A DNA stretch of 64,000 nucleotides from Lumbricus terrestris (GCA_949752735.1 OX457039.1:29352620-29416619); one strand, 5' to 3'. Shown: positions 43,241 through 55,889, counted from the first letter of the stretch. The notes: generated by a model from the sequence alone, not told the origin. Program-made: numbers and translations.

Positions 43241-44634
43241 GCAGCAGCAGCAACAACAGCAGCAGCAACAGCAGCAACAGCAGCAGCAACAGCAGCTCTG
43301 ACGGTGCAACACAGAAATCCGCATCTCACTGTTGTACGGCTTCCAGTTGTCGCTTCGTGGATGCGTAGACTCCGACATTAAGACGGAAAAGAGTAATTAA
43401 GGCTTTCATATTAGTGTTGCGTTCGTCGTCTCTCGTAGGCTACATACATGGCAAGAACAACGCAATCGCTATCCGACGATGATGAAATCCCGACACCCTG
43501 GAACATGTACACAAACGCCGCCGCCGCCGCCGGTCATGTTACCGAAGAACGGTCGGAAAATCCATATGAAAGGAAATTATTAATAAAAGAATGCGAGTCA
43601 ATAACTTCCCGGGTTTCTTTATCGAGTTCGGATTGGAGAGCGAGCGAGCGAGCGAAAGGCGAGTTAGAGACATGGATTTTCGTGTTCGCCCATCGATTGT
43701 TTTTACCCCCTCCCACCCCCACCACCTACCCCCCACTCGACGTGCGTCCCAGTTTCTCGGCGTTATGTAGACTAGTCCTACTGCACTGGCCCCCCGTCCA
43801 TTTTGCTGCGATATTCTAAATCATTTGATATCGATTATTTGTCGGTCCCTTGTGGCAAAGACTTCCCCTTGCAATATTGAATTTCGTGGGGCGGTCGTCG
43901 CAGGCAGAAGACTGTTATATGTTGTTATATGTAGACACAGACGTCAAGTGCATACTACGAACACGAGACTTTCAATTAACTTTAAACTGCGAACTATATA
44001 GCGACTGAATGTGCATTTATATAGCGACTGTATGCATTTATATAGCGACTGTATGCATTGCACCCGTTTTGGAATTGTACTCGAACGACGCCGCCATTTG
44101 GCATTCAGACCGGCGCTGAGCAGCGGATCTGGCGGGGGCTGGGAGGCTCTGGCGGGGCTGGGAGGCCCTGGCGGGGACTGGGGGACCGACGCCATCCATC
44201 CGTCGACCGAATCCCTCGAGGCTTCAGCGGCAGGGCTCCTCAGTCGACGACGATGTCGACGCCTTGAATGGCGGCCATGACAGCCGTCGCTGCTGCTGCT
44301 GCAGCTGCTGCTGTTGCTGTCACCTGTCAACACCGCGGCGGCTGCACAATCGTCTTTGGCTTATATTATTATTACACAAAGGCTGCAGACTCTCTTCACC
44401 TTTTCACACGCAGTCTCGTTGATCCGGAAACGAAAAGCAATTGCCTGTTGGCAGGAGCTGCTGTTCTTGCTTTGGTACTATGATAGGTCAGTATTAAGTG
44501 GCGGTGCATGGTAAACGTAGGTGAATAAGTCATAATTGCGGCGGAAGCAATTGGTTGGTCAATTCGTCATTTGTATATGTTAGACATCAGTCTACAGATG
44601 GTACACATCCGCTGTCGCTTCCTCTTCATTTGCA

Positions 44635-44637
<3 letters not shown>
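42803..44637. other. Unassigned DNA with (GAC)n, (CAG/CAA)n and GC-rich repeats
   Basis: (GAC)n at about 43077-43098; (CAG/CAA)n at about 43205-43295; a 20-bp unit with TATATAGCGACTG repeated three times at about 43992-44052; GC-rich GGCGGGG(A/C)TGGGAGG repeats at about 44130-44185; (GCT)n at about 44288-44312. Frames of 60-166 codons reflect these repeats. Confidence 0.6.
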
Positions 44638-44684
<47 letters not shown>

Positions 44685-44720
44685 GTATACATATATATAT
44701 ATATATTATATATATATATA
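44638..44720. repeat. (TA)n microsatellite
   Basis: A near-continuous TA run that directly abuts the left end of the MITE at 44721 and provides its TA target. Confidence 0.95.
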
Positions 44721-45125
44721 CACTGTGTCCCAATAATTCGGGCACCCTTTTTATAATGTGAATAAAACAGGCAAATCTTAATCGATTTTCAAAATTTGAA
44801 AACTGTTTTTATCCTGAGATAATTATCTTACACTGATTCAAATATGAAGTTTCTGGCATGAATATTGACGTCACAATTACGTCATTTGCATCAGAGAGTT
44901 CAAATGTTAAGTACCGAACACAACGATTTTTGTTGACATTTGGTTTCGATATGTAAATTAACGACGTCATTATGACGTAATTTTTTAGTGAGGGCCGTTC
45001 ATAAATTACCAATTTGTAGATAATTATCTCAGGATCAAGCCTGTTTTGAAATTTTGACAATCGATGAATATTTACCAGTTTTATTCACGTTATAAAAAGG
45101 GTGCCCGATTTATTGGGACACAGTG
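44721..45125. mobile_element. TA-flanked MITE (Tc1/mariner-like), 405 bp
   Basis: Both ends begin CACTGTGTCCCAATAA on opposite strands, within inverted repeats of roughly 110 bp that also share GATCCTGAGATAATTATCT-type inner sequence. TA dinucleotides flank both sides. There is no transposase. A mariner-type enzyme is the likely mover, inferred from the TA target. Confidence 0.88.
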
Positions 45126-46526
45126 TATATATAACATCTTCGGCAATTGAAGTCGAATTGCATTACTACCTCTTGACTGATTCCATCTTCCATCGATATC
45201 TGTAATGATAGAACTTGCAATATTGTGATCGCTTTTAGACTGTTATGATACAAAGAAAAATGGCAGCTGGCATAGAGTGGATGCCATACTTTTATAGCAA
45301 ACTTGCTGGTAAACAAGCCATTATTTATTCCTTAGATTGAGCATGAGTTGCTATACATGTATACACGTGCAATCTCGAAGTGGGACCCCATATCAATCAC
45401 GGTCAACGTTAACATGATTCGTTACTGAAATTGCATTTTTATGAGTTTCCATTCTCCGTCAACTTATCTGTGTAATCTCTCCGCGAGAGAGAATTGTATT
45501 TGTCGCAGGCAAAGGAGCTATATAACTAGGATTACATGTATACATTTATCGACTTGCAACGTCTAAGTCAAACATAGATTCGGTGCATAGTATAATAGGC
45601 TAGCCATTTAGTTTGTATACAAACTATATATAGTTCATATTATTGATCATGAACGACATTTTATGTGTACGAATTGAGTCTATATTTCCATGCCATGGAA
45701 AAGAAATGAATTGCTTTATATTTTCGCTCTGTTTAAATCCGGATCCTCAAGAGGCCATAAATACCACAGGATGATCCAGTCTATCAGCGAAAAGCCTCGA
45801 CTTGCCACACGGCGTTATGAAGAAACTGCAGACACTTCAAATGACTGCATGTCTGTTATTTGGGTGCATAGAAGACACTAATGTGGTCTATACAATCAGT
45901 TATCGCTGTCAATGACTATGCAATGCTGAAGTCAGTGAATCTATTAGTTATGTCTGAAAGGTTGATTTTATTGAAACAATTCTCACTGGATAGAATTATC
46001 GCTCAACAGGTTGATGCGAAAAGCTGCAGTGGGACACGATATGTTTCACTTATCGAGAATTCCTCTAAAACAAGCATAAAGAAATCAAGCATCTGTTGTT
46101 CTATTTGCAATTATGCATTAAATTACAATATGTTATTTACTAAAAAAACCTTCCTTCGTCTCAATTAATAAAATCAATAAGCTTAATGAATGTCATGCTG
46201 TTCCAAATAATGCCAAAACGAGCCCTGCCGAACAAAATCGCAGTCAAATCGAAAGCAATGAAGATTCCAGCGTTGTCTCTATATACTTCTTTATTTTTTC
46301 TCCACCATCGGAATGAAAGACTCAAGTCACCACATCGTTATTATAGGGAAAGACAGATAGGCCTACATCAATAATCAATGGTTACGCATTACATGCCAAC
46401 CACTAAAAATTCTGCGTACTTTCTCCTCTATCTTGCTTCCATCCACAACTTCTAGTCTAAGTTCTAGAAGTTCCAGCACCGCAACGGACTTAATTCATGC
46501 ATGTACTTTTTTTTAAATAGTCTATT
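45126..46526. other. Unassigned intergenic DNA
   Basis: No supported gene. Frames at 45690-45881 and 45881-46168 have no recognised domain or coding bias I can defend. Confidence 0.45.
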
Positions 46527-46835
46527 TTGGCTAGGCGGTGCATTGATGGACTGGCCCCCTGTATGTACGAGAAACTTTGTTGTTCCACCTCAGGTGTCCA
46601 ACGTCGATCCATCCTTCAGTCGGCTGACCAAGCTGAGCTTCCCGTTTCCCGCTGGCGAATTGCTATCCGAGAGCGCCATTCATTCTCGGTCGTTGGTCCT
46701 ACAATCTGAAATGCCTCTCTGATGCACTGCGTGTATTGTCCAGGGTTACTCCACTCTGTTCCATAAGAAACTCAAAACTGGTCGGGCCGGGAACGCTTCT
46801 GAGTGGCCTGCCTTGAAGGGGGCGCTAAATAAAAA
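46527..46835 (+). pseudogene. 3' end of a CR1/L2/jockey-type LINE
   Basis: The + strand encodes TSGVQRRS...SADQAELPVSRWR and then RERHSFSVVGPTIWNASL. This is the common C-terminal signature of LINE reverse transcriptases (RSFSVVGP.LWNSLP). A frameshift follows, then a KLKT-like stretch and a 3' UTR with GGGAACGCTTCTGAGTGGCC and CCTTGAAGGGGGCGCTAAAT. That tail resembles the SINE 3' ends at 5343 and 50134. The fragment is 5'-truncated and frameshifted. Confidence 0.75.
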
Positions 46836-47146
46836 ACTTCCAAAATAGTAATTAGACTAATAGTAGTAATTGTTAAAGTTAATAAAACTCCTCTGCGTGT
46901 CAGTCAATGCACAAAAGCGCTGCATATTTTAAACATTGAACTCGTAGTCATAATCAGGCTGCCGTAGCTTCCCGTGCTTCAGCCAGAGTTACTCCCAAGT
47001 CCGCATCCTAAGAACTATGACCGGCTGTATACAGGCAGCCCTAATGACTGCACAGTAGTCTGTAGGCCTACTTCACATTCAGATATTATGGATACAAGGT
47101 AAACATGGCGTGACAATGGATCACATTTTGTGACATGTATCGTATG
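46836..47146. other. Unassigned spacer
   Basis: About 310 bp between the LINE end and the next mariner element; nothing recognised. Confidence 0.5.
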
Positions 47147-48329
47147 CAGGGTGGGCCATAAAAAAGTAACCCCTAAGGCTTTTTGCCCATATCTTGACCA
47201 GAAGTAAGAATTTCGAAATGAAATTTTACGGGCATAAAGACAATTCATATTTACACATGATGGCCAAATTTCATCAAAATATTTCAAACATAACAAAAGT
47301 TATATCACTTTTAGTGAGGCTACTCCTCGTTTTTTGACAATTCAAAAACGAAACGCCAAAAATAGTTTTTTTGCTAATATCATGGCCAGAAGTAAGAATT
47401 TCAAAATGAATTTTTACAGGTTTAAAGACAATTCATATTTACACATGATGGCTAGATTTCATCAAAATATTTCAAACACAACAAAAGTTATACCGCTTTT
47501 AGTGAGGCCACCCACCGTTTTTTGACGATTCAAAAACATAACGCAACAAAGTACAAACAGTAACAAAAACACGATTTTATTAAGTCACATCTCAAATAAC
47601 TGTTGTCAAATGAACTTGGTAGTGCTTCACAACTTGTGTTCAGTGTGCCCACCCCCAGTGCCAAAACATCTTTTGAGTCTCTTTGCAAAGTTCTTGATGG
47701 ACCTGTTGATTAACCTGACAGATTCCTTATTTACCAATTTGATTGTCATCTTGCTAAGTGACTTCTCAGTGACGTGCAGCTACGCAGGTACCTTGTTTCT
47801 TTTTTAAATAGTAATAATAATGATCATCTGGCAAAATCAAGGCTATTTGATAACAAATAGGCCTATTTGAGATGAGACTTAATAAAATTGTGTTTTGTTA
47901 ATTTTTGTTACGTTACCATACTTAATCGTAAAAAAAACCCGGTGATGGTCTCACTGAATGTGGTATAAAAAAAATTTTCTGTTTGAAATATTTTGATGAA
48001 ATCTGGCCATCATGCGTAAATATGAATTGTCTTTAAGCCTGTAAAATTTCATTTCGATATTCTTACTTCTGACCAAGATATTGGCCAAAATAATTAAATT
48101 GGTTTTTTGCAACTTTTTGTTGCGTCGCGTTTTTTAATCGTCAAAAACGGTGGGTGGCCTCACTAAAAGTTATATACCTTTTGTTGTGTTTGAAGTGTTT
48201 TGATGAAATCCGGCCATCATGTGTAAATATGAATTGTCTTTAAGCCTGTAAAATTCATTTCGAAATTCTTACTTCTGGCCAAGATATGGGCAAAAAACCG
48301 TAGGGGTTACTTTTTTATGGCCCACCCTG
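47147..48329 (-). mobile_element. Mariner-derived element with duplicated arms, 1183 bp
   Basis: The ends are CAGGGTGGGCCATAAAAAAG and its inverted copy, followed on both sides by GTAACCCC(T)A and a GGCCA(G/A)AAGTAAGAA-type segment. The right flank has TA while the left has TG, so the target duplication is presumably mutated. Each arm contains two tandem copies of a roughly 190-bp module (AATTCATATTTACACATGAT is its clearest word). This gives four related modules in the order A-A'...a'-a around a small transposase remnant. The element is an internal-deletion derivative and is not autonomous. Confidence 0.85.
47627..47785 (-). pseudogene. Mariner transposase C-terminal remnant
   Basis: Read on the minus strand the frame ends with INRSIKNFAKRLKRCFG and then TGGGHTEHKL before a TGA at 47627-47629. 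This is the typical end of mariner transposases. About 50 codons are open; an in-frame TAG lies upstream and the catalytic core is missing. It sits between the duplicated arms of the surrounding element. Confidence 0.8.
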
Positions 48330-50133
48330 TACATACAATATATATTATAGCATAGCATGCAAGGTATCAAGCACATCGGACAACCCTGGCACGACATATA
48401 TAATAGCCTATACCTAATACAATAGCTTATAATAAAGATAATGTAGCCTATAATGGGAGCAAGGTAAAGGAATTGCAAATTACGGGAATAAGAAACTGCT
48501 TTAACGAATTTGCATAACTTCTATCATTTTCAAATTCGTGTTTTTAAGTCTAGATGGTCTTGTAATTATTATTATTAAGCAAGTTGTGTTAGGTTCTTGA
48601 TATGCATGCTAGACTAATATTTACAATTTGGATTTCTTAAGAGCTACAGGCATGAGAATTGGGAAAAGATATATATGCCTCTGTGGTCGGCACATGCATC
48701 AGAGAATGTGACGAACTGACTTTCACAAACTTGTCCAATGCAACAATTTCTTTTCATCGCATTTTCAAATTCTAAATTCAATATAAATTTATCAGGAAAA
48801 TCTTCCAAATTCATTGGCATGCATATAATTATATGTAGACTTCTAAATACATCGTGACATGTTTACCGTGGAAGGCATAATTATTTGAGTGTTGATACTT
48901 TTATGTTATTTTGGTTGTTACTTGTCAGTAGGCAAAGTACTTTCCTGATTAAGCAGAATTTTTGTAAAAGAGAGTATGTTATATACATGTATAATTATAT
49001 ATATAGGCCTACGCTCCTAAATTGTTGACCATTGAATAATATCTCGATCGCTGGCGGAGCGTATATAGATCTAATTAATAATTTATTATGTAGGCCTACG
49101 CTCTCCAAATTTAGGCCTACTCATTGGGTTCGAAATACGTTGAATATTTTGATGGACAATTCGTGCACCTTGGCCGTAGGCCTATAAATTGTGTTCTGCG
49201 TGTAACCCTAAAATTAGACCAGACATACAGCTTTAATCCATCAAAATCATTGCTAGTTTTTTTTATTTAGTTGATCATAATTATAGTCTTATAACTGGTG
49301 ACGTATTGGCCTATATTTTCACGGACCGTAATATTTTTCCAGTATACCAATTTTCGTTTTGAAGTCGGCAATTTATACAGAAACGGAAGACGCTGATGAT
49401 GCCTATTCTCATGAAGGAGAGGAGAGACTGCAGCGTTGATGATATATCATTAGTCAGTGCTGCAGAAGAGGAAACGGAAATGACAAGAGCTGGCTGCAGC
49501 GTCCCATCCTCTCATCATATTATAGACGGCTTTAGGTCTTTTGCTCCAGTTATATATAGAGGCGTACATTTAATCGAAGGATCCAGTAACGAGGAAACCA
49601 CCGGCTCTTGTTCCCAGCCTTATTCGCCAACGAGATTCTAATGAAGAGCAACGCTTTTATTACACGTTTATGAGACTCGCCCTATTACAGCCTTCTCGGC
49701 TCAGTCAAAGCGAAAGCATTTGCCTACGCGTCGGGCGAAGGATTAGCCCCCCCCCCATGGGGGGGGAACCGGATATTCGCATTCAGACGTTTGCGATACG
49801 ATTGCAACGTCCAAGTTGATGGTAGCTCATCACCAATAAAGTTCGCGGCGATATTGGCCGCCTCATCGTCCGTATCTACATTGAGATGAGATGACGTCTG
49901 CAGCTTCTGACGCCATCGATGACGTTTCTGACGCCTAGAATTTCGATCGATGCCAGGAAACGCATTGGTTCCAGAAATGCAAGAGTCTGCAATTGCCTCA
50001 GCTTACCCCACACGACGCATAGTAAGCGTGTATGCCACTTCATTAAGTTACTACAGTAGCAAAATAAATAAAGTGGTGGCTAAGAATACTGAGCCCCGCA
50101 ACCAGCGCTGTAGTCGATGGTATACAGCCGCGT
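48330..50133. other. Unassigned intergenic DNA
   Basis: It is rich in TAGGCCTA octamers (four between 49009 and 49183). An 81-codon frame at 49396-49641 has no recognised domain. A G/C homopolymer inverted pair lies at 49750-49768. No RNA gene is seen. Confidence 0.45.
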
Positions 50134-50413
50134 GTAGGCGCAGTGGTGTAGTGGGTATACGTTCGTTGCCTTGCAGCCGAAGGGTTACAGGTTCAAATCC
50201 ACCTCAAGTCGCCGCGTAGAGACCTTGGGCAAGTTCTTCACTCGCAATTGTTCTGCGCTTCAGTGTGAAACTCCGATTCAGTGTCCGCGCTGCAGTCGGG
50301 AGCGCCTCCGAGTAGGGAGCTTGAAGGGGCGCCATAGCAAGTGCACATACAAACAAACAAGTGCACATACAAACAAACAAGTGCACATACAAACAAACAA
50401 GTGCACATACAAA
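50134..50413 (+). mobile_element. tRNA-derived, CORE-like SINE (copy 2)
   Basis: The tRNA-like head includes TAGTGGGTATACG (A-box region) and GGTTCAAATCC (B box, 50190-50200). GACCTTGGGCAAGTTCTTCA (50221-50240) closely resembles the MIR/CORE-SINE core. The 3' tail GAGCGCCTCCGAGTAGG...CTTGAAGGGGCGCCATA matches copy 1. A 20-bp unit GTGCACATACAAACAAACAA is then tandemly amplified about four times, so the tail has expanded after insertion or during copying. Confidence 0.85.
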
Positions 50414-50692
50414 TACTCACCAAAATTACTTACAGACATGCAGGCCCATTATAATAGTCAACTGTAGGGTGTAAGCCTACTCGCCTCTAAGTTTGCCACT
50501 ATTGTAGGCTATATATGTATATACAGCCCTGCACACAACATGACCAACGTTATTCAGCTATAGTGAAAAGGCAGAACGCAATTTCGCAGTCATTTACGCC
50601 TGTTTAACCTCTGACCTCAACGAAAGGTCACGGCTGTCATGAAGGCATGGACAACATTGTCACGAGTGTCATTCTGTCAAATTATACCTCTG

Positions 50693-50724
<32 letters not shown>

Positions 50725-51904
50725 GTCTATATATACATATATACGGCTGAGGAGTCTAGACATGCAACGGTCGTGTTTCGTTGTTCTATTCACTATGTTA
50801 CCGTAAACCAGTCTCTGTTCCGTTGTCATACGCTCAATTATAATAAACACATGTTATTTTGACATAATTATGAAATGCAGCGTCTTCTAAGTCTGCGCAA
50901 CTAGGCTACTGGTGACATCTGTTTGATGACTGCAGGTCTATGCCTAAGTGACGTAGTGTCCATTTCTACGGTCAATTATTATGCCGTCAAGAATTGTCAG
51001 TAATGAGGTGGGAAAAGCAGCTAGTTTCAAATATCTATATACCTGGTTTTCTACCATGTGACCAAAGGCAATCGTAAAATGCCACATTAGGTCTAATGCA
51101 ATCAATTATCGTATAGACCTATCTTAATTTGGTCAATTAAGCTATATAGCGAATCCTGTCAAATATTTCATGTTAGGTGCACCAAAGTTCGGATCAATAA
51201 AAAGTGTACTTACTTACTTACTTGAACATATTGTGACCGCATTTAGGTAGGTCTATAGCGACGTTTTTTTAAACAAAGCAACGCATATTAATTTTAACCA
51301 ATCGTGCTTGTAATTGATATAATAAAATTAACCCATATTAATTATGCGTGTGTTTACTATGATGCAATCTGCAAGCAATGTCGAATGTAAAAATGTGCCT
51401 GTTGCATAATCAAATAACTTTCCTGGGCTGCAAATGGCTAAACAAACCAATCACTGCTGTATTGAATTATGTTCCGATTCATTCCGATTAATTCCAGCTG
51501 AATTATTCGAATATGTGTAAACTATATAGTCAGACGCAACATTCAAAGCGAAGATATAATATTCACGAATCCATTGGAACGACTTATGTGCACATGGCTG
51601 CAAATTTTGTTAGAATAGCTTCACAGCTGACAATTATGCTGACAATAATATATAATAGATAAAAATTGACATATATATATACCTGGACAGAATGGGGGGG
51701 AACTCTGTATAAATGTCGACTATAGGGGGTGCCTCGTTGCCGTTTAGTTAAAAGAGGCACTTCCGATTAAATCAGGGCCCGTCACACAAGTCTCGATTGA
51801 TGAGCATAATTTTAAGCCTGCAGGTAACAGCGTAGAATATACATATTTAGGCTATAGGCCTACCCGAAACACCGATACCAATTAATAGCAATAGTTTTGG
51901 CCGT
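50414..51904. other. Unassigned DNA with (TA)n
   Basis: A (TA)n run occurs at about 50690-50745. AATAAAAAGTGTACTTACTTACTTACTTG near 51197 looks like a LINE-type tail, but nothing upstream supports it. No gene is recognised. Confidence 0.45.
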
Positions 51905-51965
51905 ACTGTGGCTGCAGGTGCGTCTCTGAGTAGTCCCCTAGAAGAGGCGCTGTACAAAATTATTC
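51905..51965 (+). mobile_element. SINE/LINE 3' tail fragment
   Basis: GTGCGTCTCTGAGTAGTCCC followed by TAGAAGAGGCGCTGTACAAA matches the tail seen in the two SINEs and the LINE end. No head is recognised, so only the 3' terminus is called. Confidence 0.55.
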
Positions 51966-53490
51966 TCGTAATGAATATAAGCTTATGTTGATCTGCTATT
52001 GGTATTAAAACGAAGATATATGGAATGCAATTCATGCTTGGTTTTCTATATATAGTGGCGCATGTTCAGTTTGGATATATTACGATCATAATAATGATGT
52101 TGGACGGAGTAACTATAGACCGCGTAAAAGAGTCAAGTATCGTCGAGTTATCTGAGCATCGATGCATGCTATGTCGTGAAGCGTGAAGTCATGCTTTCAC
52201 GCATGATCAAATAATATAGACTTACCTTTGTTTTCCTGTCTTGCAATCGGAAGCAGATCGCGGCTACCTGTTGCCGTAACGACCAGCAATCGAGCGAGAC
52301 GAAAGAAAAGACGAGTGAACCACAGCAGCCGCATAGCTCCCTCAACCGACCAACCGACCGACCAACCAACCGACCAACCGACCGACCAAGCGACCAACCA
52401 ACCAACCGACCGACTGATGGAAGAGACGAATTAGAGACGGGACACACACAGAGAGGACGAACGAACGGATGGCAGACGGTCAACAACTGAGCAGACGGTC
52501 ATCGACTGAGCAGACGACAGACAGAAGACGAATGACGACGATCAAGAAGGGACAGCTACCACTCACTCGGCGCGGCTGCTGCTGCTAGCACTGCTGCTGC
52601 TGATGCCGTCACCAGTGGTGGCAGCAATGGGGGCAGCAATGGTCAGCTGCAGCTGTGGCGTCGGAGTCGTCGGCGTCTGCGGACGTCTGCTCGGAGTGGT
52701 TGCGATGCCTTTGGCGAATTACTCGCCGTCGTCGGTCGACAGATATCCATTCAATATTTAACGCCAATCTCCTCTTTGCTCTCTTCTTCCTCTTCTTCCT
52801 CTTCCTCTTCTTCTTTTTCCTCTTCTTCTTCTCCAGTCAAAGCGGTCAACGCGGTCGTCGGTCGCCCTGCTGCAGATCGCTTAATCGCTGCCGGCAGAAG
52901 AGCGCCCGTCGGTCCGTCCCTCAGTCGTCCCTCAGTCGTCCCTCAGTCCGTCCGTCCGCCGCATGCCTGCATGAGTTCTCGTGTCGTCTTCTCCACCCCC
53001 ACACCCACCCGTCACCATCCCCCCTTCTTCCTTTGTTCAGCCGCTGCCTCCCGTCTCCATGGTAACGGTAATCGTTCGACAGAAGAGCGCGCACCGGTTG
53101 ACAGCGTTCGCTGAACGGCGCCAACATCAAACTTCTAACGGTTTGTCGTCGTCGTCGTCGTCGTTGCGTCGTTGTCGTTGTCGTAATAAATAACTTGGCT
53201 ACTGAAACGACCAACGACGACGGCCAAAGACCGGTTTTATGTAGCTTCGGCCATGTTTGAAGTTGGAACGGTCGTTCGACGACGAGGAGGAATGCTGCTA
53301 GCGCCATAAAACAATAAAGGCCATTGTTTTGGCGTGAGAAGCTGCGACCCCTGCAAGCATGGCCATCGATCCGAACAACCGTCTCTAAACCCATTCGCAA
53401 CCATGCAGCTAGAGGAGCGCCTTTCTTGACTGACAGCCCGTCGGATACGTAACCGTTGTCAAGACAACCAAAGACCAACTGGTGACGTCG
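51966..53490. other. GC-rich, repeat-laden DNA without a supported gene
   Basis: It contains (CCAACCGA)n at about 52340-52410, a polypyrimidine (TCTTCC)n run at about 52775-52835, repeated CCCTCAGTCGT at 52917-52950, and (CGT)n at about 53143-53166. CpG is locally frequent. A promoter or first exon is possible, but I see no coding domain or start signal to support one. Confidence 0.4.
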
Positions 53491-53493
53491 TCG

Positions 53494-53524
<31 letters not shown>

Positions 53525-53602
53525 GCATACATATACAATATTTATATATACATATATTATATATATGTAATATATATATATATATATATATTACATATTT
53601 AA
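53491..53602. repeat. (TA)n compound microsatellite
   Basis: Several TATATA blocks separated by short interruptions; strongly self-complementary. Confidence 0.9.
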
Positions 53603-55200
53603 TATTTATAGACGCCGCAAATGAAAGCGACGAAATGGTCTGAGGCTGTTGCTCTCTAATAACCTTAATCCATTGTGTTGGATGATAATTTACAACAGAT
53701 GACTTCAAGCGTTGGCTAAACCAGGAACAGACGTCTTCATGCACATAAACACATAAAATCTGCCGTTGGTGCCTCCAACCAACTTAGTCAGGCTTCAATA
53801 AGCCTAAAGTTGAAGTAATTATGTAACAGGTTAATATCTAACAGGCTGCGTTCTGTCAGGTTGAAGTCTTGATTAAACGAAAATTGAATTGAATTGAATC
53901 TGAATCTATCTATCGTAACGTAACGTATACTCTAACCAGTGCAATGTGCCTTTCGCGAACACCGCCGCGCCGCCTGCTGTTATCTTTCGCCGTGCGTCGT
54001 CATGGCAACGCCTGATTCGAGGAATCTGATTGGCCGAGAACGGCGCCGCGTTTGAAAGGGCGCGAATCGACGACTGAGGTCGCGAAACGAACCAATTAGG
54101 AGCATGGATTGCGGAAACGTCATCATAGTCCGGGCAGCAATGGGGTGGTGGTGGTGGTGAGGGTGAACCATCGGGGGGAGGTGAAGAGGGGGGCGGATGG
54201 ACGACGTGTTGCTCCTTATTCTCACGGGAAATCATTAGTCGAGAGTTGGGAGGATGTCGTCGGTCGATCGCCAGGCGGCGACTGCGGATGTCGGTCACCG
54301 AAAGGCCAGGCACCAAATCAGTCGGTCCGTCTGTCGGCCGGTCTGTATTCTGGTCTGTCTGTCTAGTCTGTCTGTCGATCTGTATGTTGGTCTGTCTGTC
54401 TGTCGGTGAGCAGACACTTTGACCCATACAAGAGCAAGAGTTTGATCCAATTTTTTATATCATAATTATCGCAGGATACGATGTCGATTATGCAAATATT
54501 TTAAAGTTTTATTATTAGACTATCACTGAGCCTTAAATTGAACAGATCACAAAGTTAGCCTTGTTATGTCATTGGCATTGCTGTGCATACACCGATAACA
54601 GCGATAGCGATCTACATCCCCTTTGACCTCCGTTATACAGACAACCTTTTGTCTCAACGCGGCGCTCGTGAATAGGTTGGTGCCCGCATTCGAGTGTCGC
54701 TCTATAGAAGTCTGGAGATTACGATTACGATTACGATTAGTCTCGGTCTCGAGCTTCCGCTCTTTACGAATGGCATTGTTAAACGGAATTGTTGTGACAT
54801 GCGTGTTGCCATGTCTCGCATTTCCAACGAGACATCATAGCAGCATCCGACATGACAGCTGCTGCTGCAGCGGGTATCAATGTAACTGATACGACGACGA
54901 CGACCTTTCTATATTCGCAGATTAGCCATCGTCCTCCTAATCTCATTAATTCCGCAGCGCTTACTATACGCAGAAGAGCGTTCACTTCTCAAATCTCAGT
55001 CGCTCGTAATATCCATCCTCCTGCTTCTTTGCGTCATCGTATATGCTTAGGCTGAAGATGTTGGAAGTCATCGGTTGACTGGTCTCCGCTGATGGCTGGA
55101 TTGACAACCAGCCAGAACTAAGCCTAGATAACGACCTTCAGACATGCAGAGCACGGACCAGCGGATGCCACGGCGTTGAATCATTGCAGATATATAGCCA
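53603..55200. other. Unassigned, locally GC-rich DNA
   Basis: Short repeats include (GAATT)n near 53885 and (GTCT)n-like words near 54340-54410. GC-rich segments at 53960-54300 give chance frames. No gene is supported. Confidence 0.4.
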
Positions 55201-55206
55201 GATATA

Positions 55207-55375
55207 GCAGCAGCAGCAGCAGCAGCAGCAGCACCACCACCACCACCACCACCACCACCACCACCACCACCACCACCACCACCACCACCACCACCACCAC
55301 CACCACCACCACCACCACCACCACCACCACCACCACCACCACCACCACCACCACCCCCACCACCACCACCAGCAG
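55207..55375. repeat. (CAG)n followed by very long (CCA)n
   Basis: About eight CAG units run directly into about 45 almost pure CCA units. In the six frames this yields poly-Thr, poly-Pro, poly-His, poly-Val, poly-Gly and poly-Trp, so the long frames across it (up to 269 codons) are artefacts. Confidence 0.95.
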
Positions 55376-55889
55376 AAGCAGAAGCAGAAGTAGAAGCATA
55401 GCATTAGAAGAGGAAATAATACTATTACGAGAAACCGAAGGCGGGAGTGTATATATAGGACAGCGGCGGATTGACGCGGAGAGCGTTGAGTGAGGAAGAA
55501 ACAGAAGAAGAATAAATAGGAAGATGTAGGCCAAGATGGAGGAGGAGAGGTGACGGAAAGCAAGATGGAGGAGAGGTGACGGAAAGCAGGCTGATGAACT
55601 GATTGGACACGAAAGAACAAACAGTGGAAGTCGTAGAGCAGAAGAGATATTGGAATGAAAAGAGGACAACAAATATAAAGACTCACACTTCGGGAAAAGC
55701 CGTCTGCTGTTCGGAACGTTATAAATATTATAGTCAAGTTGCCAGAAACATCTAAGTAGGCTATATCATTATCGTCGTCGTAATCGTCGTCATAACAATA
55801 ATGATAATGATAATAATTACAATAATAATAAACATCTGCTCCAGCGTATTTCAGCCGCGATCCCCAAAAATTTAATAATAATAATACAA

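Noticed and set aside
42878..43378. A 166-codon frame with poly-Cys
   Set aside because: It arises from the (CAG/CAA)n run read on the minus strand; no domain on either side.
49396..49641. An 81-codon frame of balanced composition
   Set aside because: No recognisable family, splice context or promoter; kept only as unassigned DNA.
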